A DNA stretch of 64,000 nt, from positions 2,067,501-2,131,500 of the forward strand of contig NZ_CP101505.1 of NCBI RefSeq assembly GCF_024362345.1, in the 5' to 3' direction. Under the pieces are notes generated by a model. That model saw nothing but the letters and a program-made list of their open reading frames with translations. It had not been told where the DNA came from and made no database searches. This stretch comes from Polaribacter dokdonensis. Its GTDB lineage: Bacteria > Bacteroidota > Bacteroidia > Flavobacteriales > Flavobacteriaceae. Positions 1 to 9,500 of this stretch are shown in pieces. The translations under genes were made by a program, and so were the position numbers. The first letter of the stretch is position 1, and each line of letters begins with the position of its first letter.

Positions 1-922
1 TGTTAGCTTCAGAAATATCCATTTCTTCTAATGTATCAAAAGCTTTTTGAGTGTATTTTTCGATTTCTATAGACATTAAGTAAGGTATATCATTCATTTG
101 ATAAATTCTAGTTACCTCTACTACTTTAAAACCATTGTCTTTTAATTTCTTTCTATAGAAATATTTTAATTTCTTTTTGGTTTCCTTGTCTGCAACTTCT
201 AGTGTTTTAAGATATAAGAAGGTTTTTTTGTTCTCCATAATATCTCCTCCAATTTGTTTACCAAACGTTTCTGGATCACCAAAAGTGTCTAAATAATCAT
301 CCTGTAATTGAAATGCTAAACCTAAATTTAAACCAAAGTCGTAAATTAAATCTGCATTTTTATCATCACTTTCAGCAACAATAGCACCCATTTTTAAAGC
401 AGCTGCAACCAATACAGAGGTTTTTAAACAAATCATATTTAAATACTCATCTATAGTAACCTTTTTCCTTGTCTCGAAATCAACATCTAATTGCTGCCCA
501 TCACAAACTTCTAAAGCTGTTTTACTAAATAACTTTGCCAATTTCTGAAAAACTTCTGGCTTGTAGTTTTCAAAGTATTTGTAAGCTAGAATTAACATAG
601 CATCTCCAGATAGAATGGCTCTGTTGATATCCCATTTTTCATGAACTGTTGCTTTACCTCTTCTAAGTGGTGCATCATCCATTATATCATCATGAACTAA
701 AGTAAAATTATGAAAAACCTCTACTGCTAATGCTGCAGGTAAAGCCTTAGTATACTCTGTACCAAAAATATCTGCAGCCATTAATGTTAATACTGGCCTT
801 ATTCTTTTACCTCCTAATTTTAGAATATAATCTACAGGTTCATATAAGTTTTTAGGCTCTTGTACCCATTCTTTAGAATCTAAATAGGATAAAAATTCTT
901 CTTGATAATGCTGAATGTCCAA
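1..922 (-). CDS. Polyprenyl (isoprenyl) diphosphate synthase, 3'-truncated by the window edge
   Basis: Trans-type prenyl elongase that condenses isopentenyl diphosphate with allylic diphosphates to make quinone side chains or carotenoid precursors; cytoplasmic. Reading the minus strand gives the first aspartate-rich motif as HDDIMDDAPLRRG, about 80 residues from the start, and the second as FQLQDDYLDTFGD nearer the C-terminus. Both DDxxD metal-binding motifs are therefore intact. The only start that follows the in-frame stop at 935-937 is TTG at 922 (LDIQHYQEEF); no ATG lies between them. The C-terminal end lies beyond base 1. It is transcribed divergently from the TetR efflux regulator and shares a 130-bp upstream region with it. 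Exact chain length (geranyl, farnesyl, octaprenyl) cannot be told from this. Confidence 0.9.
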   Translation of the reverse strand, partial: MDIQHYQEEFLSYLDSKEWVQEPKNLYEPVDYILKLGGKRIRPVLTLMAADIFGTEYTKALPAALAVEVFHNFTLVHDDIMDDAPLRRGKATVHEKWDINRAILSGDAMLILAYKYFENYKPEVFQKLAKLFSKTALEVCDGQQLDVDFETRKKVTIDEYLNMICLKTSVLVAAALKMGAIVAESDDKNADLIYDFGLNLGLAFQLQDDYLDTFGDPETFGKQIGGDIMENKKTFLYLKTLEVADKETKKKLKYFYRKKLKDNGFKVVEVTRIYQMNDIPYLMSIEIEKYTQKAFDTLEEMDISEAN

Positions 923-1010
923 ATCTTTAAATTTTTATGTAAAAATAATGTAAAGAATTCGTAGAAATTAAATGTTATGTTAAAAATTCATTAAAACTTT
1001 GGAAACTTTT

Positions 1011-1041
1011 TTTGTTTCTAAAGTTTCCTGTTGTACTTTTG
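1011..1041 (+). promoter_or_regulatory. Bacteroidota-type promoter of the efflux operon
   Basis: TTTG at 1011-1014, then 19 bp, then TACTTTTG at 1034-1041. This matches the -33 TTG / -7 TAnnTTTG promoter of the Bacteroidota housekeeping sigma factor. The expected transcription start is only a few bases before the ATG at 1052, so the leader would be very short. A TetR operator probably overlaps, but I see no clear palindrome. Confidence 0.75.
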
Positions 1042-1051
1042 CACCCAATTT

Positions 1052-1666
1052 ATGAAAGATAAAATATTAGAAAAATCGCAAGAACTATTCTTAAACCTTG
1101 GCTTTAAGAGTGTTACTATGGATGAAATTGCCAACTCCTTAGGTATTTCTAAAAAAACTTTATACAAACATTATTCAAATAAAACCCAATTAGTAGAAGA
1201 AGTTACAGATTATCTATTTGATAATATATGTTGTGAGATTGATAGTGTTTATGATTTGAATTTAAATCCTATTGAAGAACTTTTTGAAATTAAGAAAGTA
1301 GTATTGCAGAATTTGAAAGATGAAAAATCTTCTCCTCAATATCAACTTCAGAAATATTATCCAAAAATCTATTTTGAATTAAAAAATAAACAATTTGAGG
1401 TAATGCAAGGTTCTATAAAAGAAAACTTAAATACAGGTATAAATTTAAATCTATATAGAGCAGAAATAGATATAGAATTTATTTCTAGGTTATATTTTCA
1501 TGGTTTAATTGGGGTAAGAGATAGAGACTTATTTCCTCTACAACAATACTCAATGAATAACCTAATTACAAATTATTTAGATTATCACTTAAGAGGTATT
1601 GCAACAGAAAAAGGAATAGAAGAATTAGAAAATCAATTAAACAAACAATCCGTTATTTATGAATAA
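1052..1666 (+). CDS. TetR/AcrR family transcriptional regulator
   Basis: DNA-binding repressor, probably autoregulating the RND efflux operon it heads. Residues 1-50 carry the TetR helix-turn-helix (MDEIANSLGISKKTLYKHYSNK); the rest is a helical ligand-binding and dimerisation domain without a recognisable specificity. I start it at ATG 1052 (MKDKILEKSQ) rather than the upstream TTG at 1031, because that TTG lies before the -7 promoter element. The stop overlaps the ATG of the following TolC-family gene by 8 bp, which suggests translational coupling. The family commonly responds to hydrophobic toxins or bile-like compounds; the inducer here is unknown. Confidence 0.9.
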   Translation: MKDKILEKSQELFLNLGFKSVTMDEIANSLGISKKTLYKHYSNKTQLVEEVTDYLFDNICCEIDSVYDLNLNPIEELFEIKKVVLQNLKDEKSSPQYQLQKYYPKIYFELKNKQFEVMQGSIKENLNTGINLNLYRAEIDIEFISRLYFHGLIGVRDRDLFPLQQYSMNNLITNYLDYHLRGIATEKGIEELENQLNKQSVIYE

Positions 1667-2990
1667 ATATTTTTATGTAATCTGCTTTTTAGTGTTTACA
1701 TTAACTAGTAGAGCTCAAGAAAGTCCAATAACACTTTCTTTAAATAAAGCTATAGATTTAGCTTTAGAAAACAGCTATAATACTAGAGCAGCAGCAAATG
1801 ATATTGCTTCTGCCAAAGAAAAGGTTTGGGAAACTACTACAATTGGCTTACCTCAAATTAATGGTGCTATAGATTATCAAAATTTTTTAAAACAACCAAT
1901 TACTGTTGCAGATATAAATGGTGATGGAGTAGATGAAGAGTTTGTCTTTGGTACAAAACAGAATGTAAATGCATCTGTAACTTTATCTCAACTCTTGTTT
2001 GATGGTACTTACTTAGTAGGTTTACAGTCTGCCAAAACATTTTTAAAAATCTCAGAACAAGCCAAAGAAAAAACAGATTTAGTTACAAGAGAAGCTGTAA
2101 TTAACGCTTATGGCAATGTTTTAATTTCTGAAAACAGTATTTTAATACTAGAAAACAACATTAAAATTCTTCAAAAAAATTACGATGATGCTAAAAAAAT
2201 CTATGAAAATGGATTGAATGAAGAAGAAGATGTAGAGCAATTGTTAATTACTTTAGGTGATGTAAAAAATCAACTAAATAGTGTAAAAAGACTAAATGAA
2301 ATTGCTTATCAAATGTTAAACCTAACACTTGGTAATTCTATTGATACAAAATTGGTTTTAACAGATACTTTAGATTCTTTAACAGAAGAAAACATTACTA
2401 TAGATTTAGTAGGTGAAACATTCTTGTTCGAAAATCATATAGATTATAGAATTGCAGAGAATGATAGAGAAGCAAAACGTTTAATGATGAGGTTAGAGCA
2501 AAGTAAAAACTTACCAAGCTTAAGTGCTTTTGTAAATTATGGAACACAAGCTTTCTCTAACGAGTTTTCGTTCTTTGATAACAACCAAAGATGGTTTCAA
2601 TCTTCTTTATTAGGTGTAAGTTTAAAGGTGCCTATTTTTAGCAGTTTTGGAAGAAAATCTAAAACAGCACAAGCAAAAATAGCTTTAAATACTGCAGATT
2701 TAAGATTAGAAGAAACTAAACAACGTTTAGAATTACAGGCTAAAAAAGCAAAAAGCGATTATCAACTAAGTATAGAAAGCTACCAAACAGCTAAGAAAAA
2801 TTTAGGTTTAGCAGAAAGAATAGAAAAGAAACAGAGAATTAAGTTTTTCGAAGGCTTATCTTCTAGCTTTAATTTATTACAAGCCCAAACACAATTATAC
2901 ACACAACAACAGAATTATATACAATCTATGCTTAATGTTATTACTAACAAAGCAGCATTAGAAAACGCATTAAACATACCTATTAAATAA
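1659..2990 (+). CDS. TolC family outer membrane efflux protein
   Basis: Outer membrane channel of a tripartite RND pump. An N-terminal signal peptide (MNKYFYVICFLVFTLTSRAQ) is followed by two repeated outer-membrane-efflux domains rich in long helices; 443 residues is a normal TolC length. A helical stretch around residues 325-400 (SKTAQAKIAL, AKKAKSDYQL) is typical of the periplasmic barrel. It overlaps the TetR gene and lies 9 bp before the adaptor gene, so the three pump components are probably made from one transcript in stoichiometric order. Substrate cannot be read from the sequence. Confidence 0.92.
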   Translation: MNKYFYVICFLVFTLTSRAQESPITLSLNKAIDLALENSYNTRAAANDIASAKEKVWETTTIGLPQINGAIDYQNFLKQPITVADINGDGVDEEFVFGTKQNVNASVTLSQLLFDGTYLVGLQSAKTFLKISEQAKEKTDLVTREAVINAYGNVLISENSILILENNIKILQKNYDDAKKIYENGLNEEEDVEQLLITLGDVKNQLNSVKRLNEIAYQMLNLTLGNSIDTKLVLTDTLDSLTEENITIDLVGETFLFENHIDYRIAENDREAKRLMMRLEQSKNLPSLSAFVNYGTQAFSNEFSFFDNNQRWFQSSLLGVSLKVPIFSSFGRKSKTAQAKIALNTADLRLEETKQRLELQAKKAKSDYQLSIESYQTAKKNLGLAERIEKKQRIKFFEGLSSSFNLLQAQTQLYTQQQNYIQSMLNVITNKAALENALNIPIK

Positions 2991-2999
2991 TTAACCAAG

Positions 3000-4169
3000 A
3001 TGAAAAAAATATATTCATTAGTACTTACTACCCTAATTTTATTTTCTTGTGGAGATAAAAAAGAGCAATCTATAGATGATGTAATTGCTACCAAAGACAT
3101 TAAGCAAATTCGTACCAAAAAATCTGAATTAGATAAAAAAGTACAAGAAATTTCTGAGGATATTAAATTACTAAATGCTCAAATAGAAGAGTTAGATACA
3201 CTTAAAAGAGTGCCTTTAGTTACAGCAATTACTATAGAAAATGAAGTTTTTACACATTACTTAGAATTGCAAGGAAATGTAAAAACAAAACAAAATGTTT
3301 TAATTTATCCAGAAATGCCAGGAACATTAGAAAGAGTTTTGGTTAAAGAAGGGCAAAAAGTTTACAAAGGACAAGTATTAGCAAGAATAGATGATGGTGG
3401 AATGTCTCAACAAGTTGCACAATTAGAGGCAACAACTGCTTTAGCTAAAACAACTTTTGAGCGTCAAGAAAAATTATGGGAACAAAAAATTGGTTCAGAA
3501 ATTCAGTTTTTACAAACCAAAACTAATTATGAAGCTACCAAAAGCCAATTAGCACAACTTAAAGAGCAACTAAGTAAATCTACAATAAGAGCTCCTTTTG
3601 CTGGTGTTATAGATAACGTTTTTAAGGATCAAGGAACTGTGGTTTCTCCTGGTCCAGGTTCAGAAGTTTTTAGAATTGTAAACTTAGGTAACATGTTTAT
3701 AGAAGCAGATGTACCTGAATCTTACATTTCAGATATTGTAACTGGTAAAGAGGTTGAAATTGAATTTCCAGTTTTAGGAAAAACTTTAGATACGAAAGTT
3801 CGTCAAACAGGTAACTTTATCAATCCTGCAAACAGAACATTTAGAGTAGAAATTGGTGTGCCAAACCAAGACAGAAGCATTAAACCAAACTTAACTGCAA
3901 AACTTAAAATTAACGATTACACTAGCACAGAAGCAATATTAATTCCACAAAGTATTCTTTCAGAAAATGCAGCTGGTGAACAATATGTGTACAAAATAAC
4001 AAACTTAGAAGCAGATTTTGGAACAGCAACACAAGTAGTTGTAAAAACTGGTAGAACACAAGGAGATGTTATTGAAATCTTAGAAGGCATTGCTGTTGGT
4101 GATAAACTAATAAAAGCTGGTGCTAGAAGTGTAAAAGATGGTCAAGAAATTAAAATTTCTAAATCTTAA
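3000..4169 (+). CDS. RND efflux periplasmic adaptor (membrane fusion protein), lipoprotein
   Basis: HlyD/AcrA-type adaptor that links the inner membrane RND transporter to the TolC channel. The N-terminus ends in a lipobox (LILFSCG, Cys17), so it is likely to be lipid-anchored in the periplasm. Residues 25-65 form a predicted coiled coil before the usual start of the fold, an extension frequent in Bacteroidota adaptors. The barrel-sandwich halves can be recognised (KEGQKVYKGQVLARIDDG near 115-135; STIRAPFAGVIDNVF near 195-210), followed by a beta-barrel domain. Lies 11 bp before the transporter gene. Confidence 0.92.
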   Translation: MKKIYSLVLTTLILFSCGDKKEQSIDDVIATKDIKQIRTKKSELDKKVQEISEDIKLLNAQIEELDTLKRVPLVTAITIENEVFTHYLELQGNVKTKQNVLIYPEMPGTLERVLVKEGQKVYKGQVLARIDDGGMSQQVAQLEATTALAKTTFERQEKLWEQKIGSEIQFLQTKTNYEATKSQLAQLKEQLSKSTIRAPFAGVIDNVFKDQGTVVSPGPGSEVFRIVNLGNMFIEADVPESYISDIVTGKEVEIEFPVLGKTLDTKVRQTGNFINPANRTFRVEIGVPNQDRSIKPNLTAKLKINDYTSTEAILIPQSILSENAAGEQYVYKITNLEADFGTATQVVVKTGRTQGDVIEILEGIAVGDKLIKAGARSVKDGQEIKISKS

Positions 4170-4180
4170 TTGAATAGAAG

Positions 4181-7100
4181 ATGAATAAAAATCAACAAAA
4201 TAAAACAGATAAAGAATTTAAGTTATCTACGTGGGCTATTAACAATAAAACCACAATGTATGTAGCTATTTTCTTGATTCTTGTTCTTGGTATCTCTGCC
4301 TACTTTAGTATGCCCAGAGAAGATTTTCCAGAAATTAAGGAAACCAAAATATACATCAGTACTTTATATCCAGGTAACACTGCAGAAGATATAGAAAAAC
4401 TGATTACAGATCCACTAGAAGACCAATTAAAAGGTTTAAGTGGTGTTGTAGAAATAACCTCTACATCTCAAGAAGATTACTCTATGATTATTGTAGAGTT
4501 TGATGATGATATGAATGTGGAAGTTGCCAAGCAACGTGTAAAAGACAAATTAGATACAGAAAAAGCTTCTGAAGACTGGCCAACATTTAATGGTGCAAAA
4601 GTAGACCCAAATGCTTTTGATTTAAGTATGTCTGAAGAAATTCCGTTTTTAAACATCAACATTTCAGGAGATTATCCTTTACAGAAGTTAAAAGAATTTG
4701 CTGAGTATCTGCAAGATGATATCGAAGATTTATCAGAGGTAAAACAAGCAGATATTAGAGGTGTACAAGACAAAGAGGTAGAAATTGCTGTAGACATCTA
4801 TAAAATGATGGCTGTAGAAGTTAGTTTTGATGATATTACAACTGCAATTCAAAGAGGAAATGTTACTTCATCTGCAGGTAACTTAATTGCAAGTGGGCAA
4901 AGAAGAACCATTAGAATTTTAGGAGAAATTGATAAACCATCAGACTTAGAAAACTTTGTAATAAAATCTGAAAGAGGTAATTCTATTTACCTAAAGGATG
5001 TTGCAACAGTTACTTTTAGAGAAAAAGACAGAACTACGTTTGCCAGAAAAGAAGGTAAACAAGTAGTAATGTTAGACGTTAAAAAACGTGCAGGAAAAAA
5101 CATGGTTGCTGCTGCTGAAAAAGTGAAAGTTTTAGTAGAAGATGCAAAAGCAGAGTACTTTCCATCAAACTTAGAAGTAACTATTACCAATGATTTATCA
5201 GACAAAACAATTGGTCAAGTAGATGATTTAGTAAACAACATCATCTTTGGTATTATACTAGTAGTAACAGTTTTAATGTTTTTCTTAGGCTTTAAAAATG
5301 CACTATTTGTTGGTTTTGCAATACCAATGTCTATGTTTATGTCTTTAATGATTCTAGGAGCTATGGGTTATACCCTAAATACCATGATTCTTTTCGGATT
5401 AATTATGGGACTAGGAATGCTAGTAGATAATGGTATTGTTGTCGTAGAAAACGTATATCGTTTAATGGATGAAGAAGGTATGACAAGAGTTGAAGCTGCC
5501 AAAAAAGGTATTGGAGAAATTGCTTATCCTATTATTATATCTACAGTAACAACAGTAGCTGCCTTTGTTCCTTTAGGTTTATGGCCAGGTTTATTTGGAC
5601 AATTCATGATCTATTTCCCAATTACACTATCTGTAGTTTTAGGTTCATCTTTAGTAGTAGCTATTTTCTTTAATTCAGTTTTAGTATCACAATTTATGAC
5701 AACTGAAGACAAAGAAATGCCTTTAAAGAAAATAATTAGAACATCTGCCATTATTGCTGGTATAGGTATTGTTATCTTAATTTTTGGAGGTGCTTACAGA
5801 GGTTTAGGTTCTGTAATGGTTTTTACGGCTATTATGTTATGGGCTTATAGATTTGTGTTAAGAAAAGCAGCTAACTATTTTCAAAGAAATACTTTAGTTT
5901 GGTTAGAAAATGTATATGAAAAAGTATTAAAAGGAGCCTTAAAAGGATGGAAACCAATTGGAATTACCATTGGTACTTTCTTATTATTATTTGCTGCTTT
6001 TGGAGGTTTTGGATGGTCTGTAGGAACACAAAGAACTAAAATTGAGTTTTTTCCAGATAACAAACCAAATCAAGTTGTTGTTTATATAGAATATCCTGAA
6101 GGAACAGATATTTACGAAACCAATAAAATTACAAAAGAGATTGAAGAACGTGTGTACAGTGTCTTAAATCAAGATTTGTATATGGATGGAGATCGTAATT
6201 TTATGGTAGAAAGTTCGGTTTCTCAAGTTGGTGAAGGTGCAGGAAACCCACAAACAGATGGTGGTTCTGCAGCAGAAATGCCACATAAAGGTAAAATTAC
6301 AGCTTCAATGCGTCAGTACAAATACAGACGTGGTTTAGATAGTGAAGAATTACGTCAAAAAGTACAAGAATCTTTAACTGGTATTTATCCTGGAGTATTG
6401 ATTTCTGTAGAAAAAGATGCTAATGGACCACCAACAGGAGCTCCTATTAACATTGAATTAGAAGGTAATAATTACGAAGAACTAATTGCAACTGCAGAAA
6501 AAATGCGTGCATATGTTAATACTAGAAATGTACCTGGTATAGACGAATTAAAAATAGATGTAAATAAAGATAAACCATCTATGAAAGTAATTGTTGATCG
6601 AAAGAAAGCAGGTGAATTAGGTGTATCAACAGGTCAAGTTGGGCAACAATTACGTAATGCAATCTTTGGTGCTAAAGCTGGTATTTACAAAGAAGATGGA
6701 GATGATTATGACATCAACGTTCGTTTTCAAGAAGATATCAGGTACAATAAATCTGCATTATTTAATCAAAAAATTACATTTAGAGACATGGCTTCTGGTC
6801 AAGTAAGAGCTATACCTGTTTCTGCTGTAGCTTCACAAAGCAATAGTTCTGGTTTTAGTGCTATTAAGCATAGAGATACAAAACGTGTTGTAACTGTTTA
6901 CTCTCAGCTAGCACCTGGTTATGTAGATGCTGCTGCAGTTGTAGATCAGATTAAAGAGGAAATGAAAAACTTTGAAGGGAAACCTGAGAACATCAACATA
7001 GATTATACAGGTCAAATAGAAGAGCAAAACAAGCAACAAGCCTTTTTGGGTGGAGCTTTCTTTAAAGGATTAGCGTTAATTTTCTTTATTTTGATTTTCC

Positions 7101-7717
7101 AATTCAACTCTGTTTCTAAACCAGGAATCATTATGATTGCTATTTTCTTAAGCTTTATTGGAGTTTTTGGAGGTATTGTTTTAACAGGTTCTTCTTTTGT
7201 TATTATGATGACAATGATGGGTATTATATCCTTAGCAGGTATTGTAGTAAACAATGGTGTTGTACTTCTAGATTACACCCAACTTTTAATTGATAGAAGA
7301 AAAGAAAAATTAGGCTTAGAAGATAATGACTACTTGCCTAAGAAAGATCTTTTAGAAGCTGTAGTTAAAGCTGGTAAAGCTCGTTTAAGACCTGTATTGT
7401 TAACAGCAATTACTACTATTTTAGGATTAATTCCTTTAGCAATTGGTTTAAATATAGACTTCTTCTCATTATTTAGTGAATTCGATCCAAAAATTTATAT
7501 GGGAGGTGATAACGTAATTTTCTGGGGGCCTTTAGCTTGGACAGTTATTTACGGTCTATTTGTAGCTACATTCTTAACTTTAATTGTAGTACCAATCTTG
7601 TTTTACTTAATCACACAATTTAAAATGTGGTTAAAAAAGAAGACTGCAAGTAATGAAGAAAAAGCAGAATTAGCGTACACAGAAAATGTAAGAATTGATG
7701 AAAAAAATCAGTTATAA
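4181..7717 (+). CDS. RND family efflux transporter permease (AcrB-like)
   Basis: Proton-driven inner membrane exporter, 1178 residues, slightly longer than the usual 1020-1050. One transmembrane helix near residue 25-45 is followed by the first periplasmic porter domain, a six-helix block around residues 345-560 (with GLIMGLGMLVDNGIVVVENV, the conserved TM4 region carrying acidic residues), a second periplasmic domain, and a second helix block from about 955. About 50 extra residues between TM6 and the second porter domain include two further hydrophobic stretches. A charged tail closes the protein. It is the last gene of the TetR-TolC-adaptor-RND operon and is followed directly by a strong terminator. 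Divergent from classical HAE1 pumps; drug, metal and lipid substrates all remain possible. Confidence 0.93.
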   Translation: MNKNQQNKTDKEFKLSTWAINNKTTMYVAIFLILVLGISAYFSMPREDFPEIKETKIYISTLYPGNTAEDIEKLITDPLEDQLKGLSGVVEITSTSQEDYSMIIVEFDDDMNVEVAKQRVKDKLDTEKASEDWPTFNGAKVDPNAFDLSMSEEIPFLNINISGDYPLQKLKEFAEYLQDDIEDLSEVKQADIRGVQDKEVEIAVDIYKMMAVEVSFDDITTAIQRGNVTSSAGNLIASGQRRTIRILGEIDKPSDLENFVIKSERGNSIYLKDVATVTFREKDRTTFARKEGKQVVMLDVKKRAGKNMVAAAEKVKVLVEDAKAEYFPSNLEVTITNDLSDKTIGQVDDLVNNIIFGIILVVTVLMFFLGFKNALFVGFAIPMSMFMSLMILGAMGYTLNTMILFGLIMGLGMLVDNGIVVVENVYRLMDEEGMTRVEAAKKGIGEIAYPIIISTVTTVAAFVPLGLWPGLFGQFMIYFPITLSVVLGSSLVVAIFFNSVLVSQFMTTEDKEMPLKKIIRTSAIIAGIGIVILIFGGAYRGLGSVMVFTAIMLWAYRFVLRKAANYFQRNTLVWLENVYEKVLKGALKGWKPIGITIGTFLLLFAAFGGFGWSVGTQRTKIEFFPDNKPNQVVVYIEYPEGTDIYETNKITKEIEERVYSVLNQDLYMDGDRNFMVESSVSQVGEGAGNPQTDGGSAAEMPHKGKITASMRQYKYRRGLDSEELRQKVQESLTGIYPGVLISVEKDANGPPTGAPINIELEGNNYEELIATAEKMRAYVNTRNVPGIDELKIDVNKDKPSMKVIVDRKKAGELGVSTGQVGQQLRNAIFGAKAGIYKEDGDDYDINVRFQEDIRYNKSALFNQKITFRDMASGQVRAIPVSAVASQSNSSGFSAIKHRDTKRVVTVYSQLAPGYVDAAAVVDQIKEEMKNFEGKPENINIDYTGQIEEQNKQQAFLGGAFFKGLALIFFILIFQFNSVSKPGIIMIAIFLSFIGVFGGIVLTGSSFVIMMTMMGIISLAGIVVNNGVVLLDYTQLLIDRRKEKLGLEDNDYLPKKDLLEAVVKAGKARLRPVLLTAITTILGLIPLAIGLNIDFFSLFSEFDPKIYMGGDNVIFWGPLAWTVIYGLFVATFLTLIVVPILFYLITQFKMWLKKKTASNEEKAELAYTENVRIDEKNQL

Positions 7718-7735
7718 GCATTTATAATATTTCAT

Positions 7736-7769
7736 AAAAAAGGCTGAAGTACATACTTCAGCCTTTTTT
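7736..7769. terminator. Bidirectional intrinsic terminator
   Basis: Perfect inverted repeat AGGCTGAAGT (7741-7750) / ACTTCAGCCT (7755-7764) with an ACAT loop, flanked by an A-run on the left and a T-run on the right. It separates the RND operon from the convergent gene at 7769-8416 and can work in both directions. Confidence 0.92.
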
Positions 7770-8416
7770 TATTTACCTGTTTTACTACCAATCCAAATGT
7801 TGCCTATTTTTTGAAAATAGGTAATTTCTCCTTCTGCATTTTCAGAAGTTCGGTAAGATGTTTTTATTCTACGTTTAAACTGTTTTAATAATTCGTTACT
7901 ATCACCTTCTTCCACAAATTCAATTTCATCTTGTACATCTGTTGATGTAAAATAACCTTCTTCATGAGCGTAAACCCAATTAAACTCAGCTAATTTATCT
8001 GATAATTTCCCAAAATTTTGCAATGGTATTTTTTTCTGTTTCTCTGGTCTATAGAAAGAAATTTTATAAAAATCAATTAAACCATCAATAGCACAAACTA
8101 CTTGAGAGCGTTCTAAATTATCTTCAAAAAGCCACAAAACTAAATGATAAGGCTTATTTAGTGTTTTAAGTTTTGCATCCCAAGCATCAAAAATTTCTAT
8201 AAAACTGGCTATAATTTTAGTTCGAATTTTTCCTTTTGGAGTTGGTATTTCTGAATTTAAAACAGCAATATCACAAAAAGGACTTACCCAAAATTTACAA
8301 TAATTTCTTTTAGCTTTGTCTAAATACTCCAAGTCTAAAACTTTATTATAATTTTTCCAATCTTCTATATCTTTAAGAAGTCTGGTATGTCCTCTAACCT
8401 TTCTATATCTAATCAT
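7769..8416 (-). CDS. Conserved hypothetical protein (215 aa)
   Basis: I do not recognise a named domain. It is soluble, without signal peptide or membrane segment, with a basic N-terminus (MIRYRKVRGHTRLLKDIEDW) and a mixed alpha/beta pattern containing several aromatic-rich strands (YHLVLWLFED near 107, ISFYRPEK near 140). It stands alone: convergent with the RND operon across a terminator and divergent from recX over 80 bp. Codon use looks like its neighbours, so nothing suggests recent transfer. Confidence 0.75.
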   Translation of the reverse strand: MIRYRKVRGHTRLLKDIEDWKNYNKVLDLEYLDKAKRNYCKFWVSPFCDIAVLNSEIPTPKGKIRTKIIASFIEIFDAWDAKLKTLNKPYHLVLWLFEDNLERSQVVCAIDGLIDFYKISFYRPEKQKKIPLQNFGKLSDKLAEFNWVYAHEEGYFTSTDVQDEIEFVEEGDSNELLKQFKRRIKTSYRTSENAEGEITYFQKIGNIWIGSKTGK

Positions 8417-8484
8417 AACAAATTTTGCTGTGTTTAATCAAATATATTTATTAAATATTAAAATAAAGAACTTTTAGTTTTTTG

Positions 8485-8492
8485 TAATTTTG
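8485..8492 (+). promoter_or_regulatory. Candidate -7 promoter element of recX
   Basis: TAATTTTG matches TAnnTTTG. It ends only 5 bp before the recX ATG, so the transcript would start at or next to the start codon (leaderless). No clear -33 TTTG lies at the expected distance, hence the lower confidence. Confidence 0.4.
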
Positions 8493-8497
8493 ATAGT

Positions 8498-8986
8498 ATG
8501 TTTAAACCTAAAAAGAAATCTTTTACTGTAGATGAAATTAAACGAAAAATAGAGCAGTTTTGCGTATATCAAGATAGGTGTCACAAAGAGGTTGAACAAA
8601 AAATGCGAGATTATGAGCTTATCCCAGAAGCTAGAGAAATGATTTTACTAAGTCTAATGCAAGATAATTTTCTGAACGAAGAACGTTTTGCAAAGAGTTT
8701 TGCCAGAGGTAAATTCAGAATTAAAAGTTGGGGAAAACAACGAATTATAAGAGAACTTAAATTTAGAGATATTTCTACTTACAATATTAAAACAGCACTA
8801 AAAGAAATTGACGAAAACGAATATTTAGAAACCATTTACAGAGTTACAGAAAATAGAAATAATGTTATTTCTGAGTCAGATAATTACAAAAGAAAAAAGA
8901 AATTAATCGATTTTTTAATGCGTAAAGGTTTTGAGAATGAGCTTATTTTTAAAACTGTAAACGAGGTTTTAGAAAACACTATTTAA
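8498..8986 (+). CDS. recX: RecX family regulatory protein
   Basis: Small helical protein that binds RecA filaments and modulates recombination and the SOS response. Three tandem three-helix modules typical of the family are visible; the motif FLNEERFAKSFARGKFRIKSWGKQ (shown in parts: DNFLNEERFA then RIKSWGKQRI, near residues 55-85) is diagnostic. At 162 residues it has normal length. Unlike in many bacteria it is not next to recA, which lies 32 kb away at 40768-41775. The last 8 bp overlap the convergent lipoprotein gene. Confidence 0.9.
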   Translation: MFKPKKKSFTVDEIKRKIEQFCVYQDRCHKEVEQKMRDYELIPEAREMILLSLMQDNFLNEERFAKSFARGKFRIKSWGKQRIIRELKFRDISTYNIKTALKEIDENEYLETIYRVTENRNNVISESDNYKRKKKLIDFLMRKGFENELIFKTVNEVLENTI

Positions 8987-9500
8987 AAGTATTCTGAAAT
9001 ATAGAATCGTTTTTTCTTTTGGCCATAATTACCTCTTTAATATCTTCATTAGGTATTGCAACAGAAAGCACATAGTGCTTTAAAACCCAACCATTTTTAT
9101 TTTTTTCTAAAACTCCTGAACCTCTGCAAGCGCCCATCCACGTTTTTAATAACTCATCAAACCAAGCAATAGAACCATCTTCGTTAAAATAAATATTACG
9201 TTCTAAACTTTTAAATTCCCAAGCTTTTCCATTATCAAAATAAGGTTTGCTAAAACCTTCAAACTCCTCTTTAGTCCAATTTTCAGAAGCATCTGTCCCA
9301 ATAAAAATTGAAGTGGAATCTAACTTCGAAAAATAATTTTCGTAATTAGCTTCTGCAGCTGCCAAATGCCAATCATCCATAAAAGAATTTACGGCTTGTT
9401 TGTCTTTGGTAAAATCTATATTAGAACTTGGTTTTTCATTAGTAGTATTACAAGCTAATAAGGTTGATACTGCAAATACAAAAAGAGCTAATTTTTTCAT
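8979..9500 (-). CDS. Lipoprotein with SnoaL/NTF2-like domain
   Basis: Signal peptide with lipobox LLACN (Cys17), then about 140 residues with the pattern of the SnoaL-like/DUF4440 NTF2 fold: an N-terminal helix (NSFMDDWHLAAAEANYENYF), a strand with FIGTDASENW, and a final hydrophobic strand pair (WVLKHYVLSVAIP). Members of this fold bind small ligands or act as non-catalytic scaffolds; no catalytic residue can be assigned. Its start overlaps the end of the upstream lipoprotein gene by 4 bp, so the two are co-translated. Confidence 0.78.
   Translation of the reverse strand: MKKLALFVFAVSTLLACNTTNEKPSSNIDFTKDKQAVNSFMDDWHLAAAEANYENYFSKLDSTSIFIGTDASENWTKEEFEGFSKPYFDNGKAWEFKSLERNIYFNEDGSIAWFDELLKTWMGACRGSGVLEKNKNGWVLKHYVLSVAIPNEDIKEVIMAKRKNDSIFQNTFK

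Noticed and set aside
1031..1052. TTG codon at 1031 as the start of the TetR gene
   Set aside because: It lies before the -7 promoter element, and ATG 1052 gives the normal family N-terminus.
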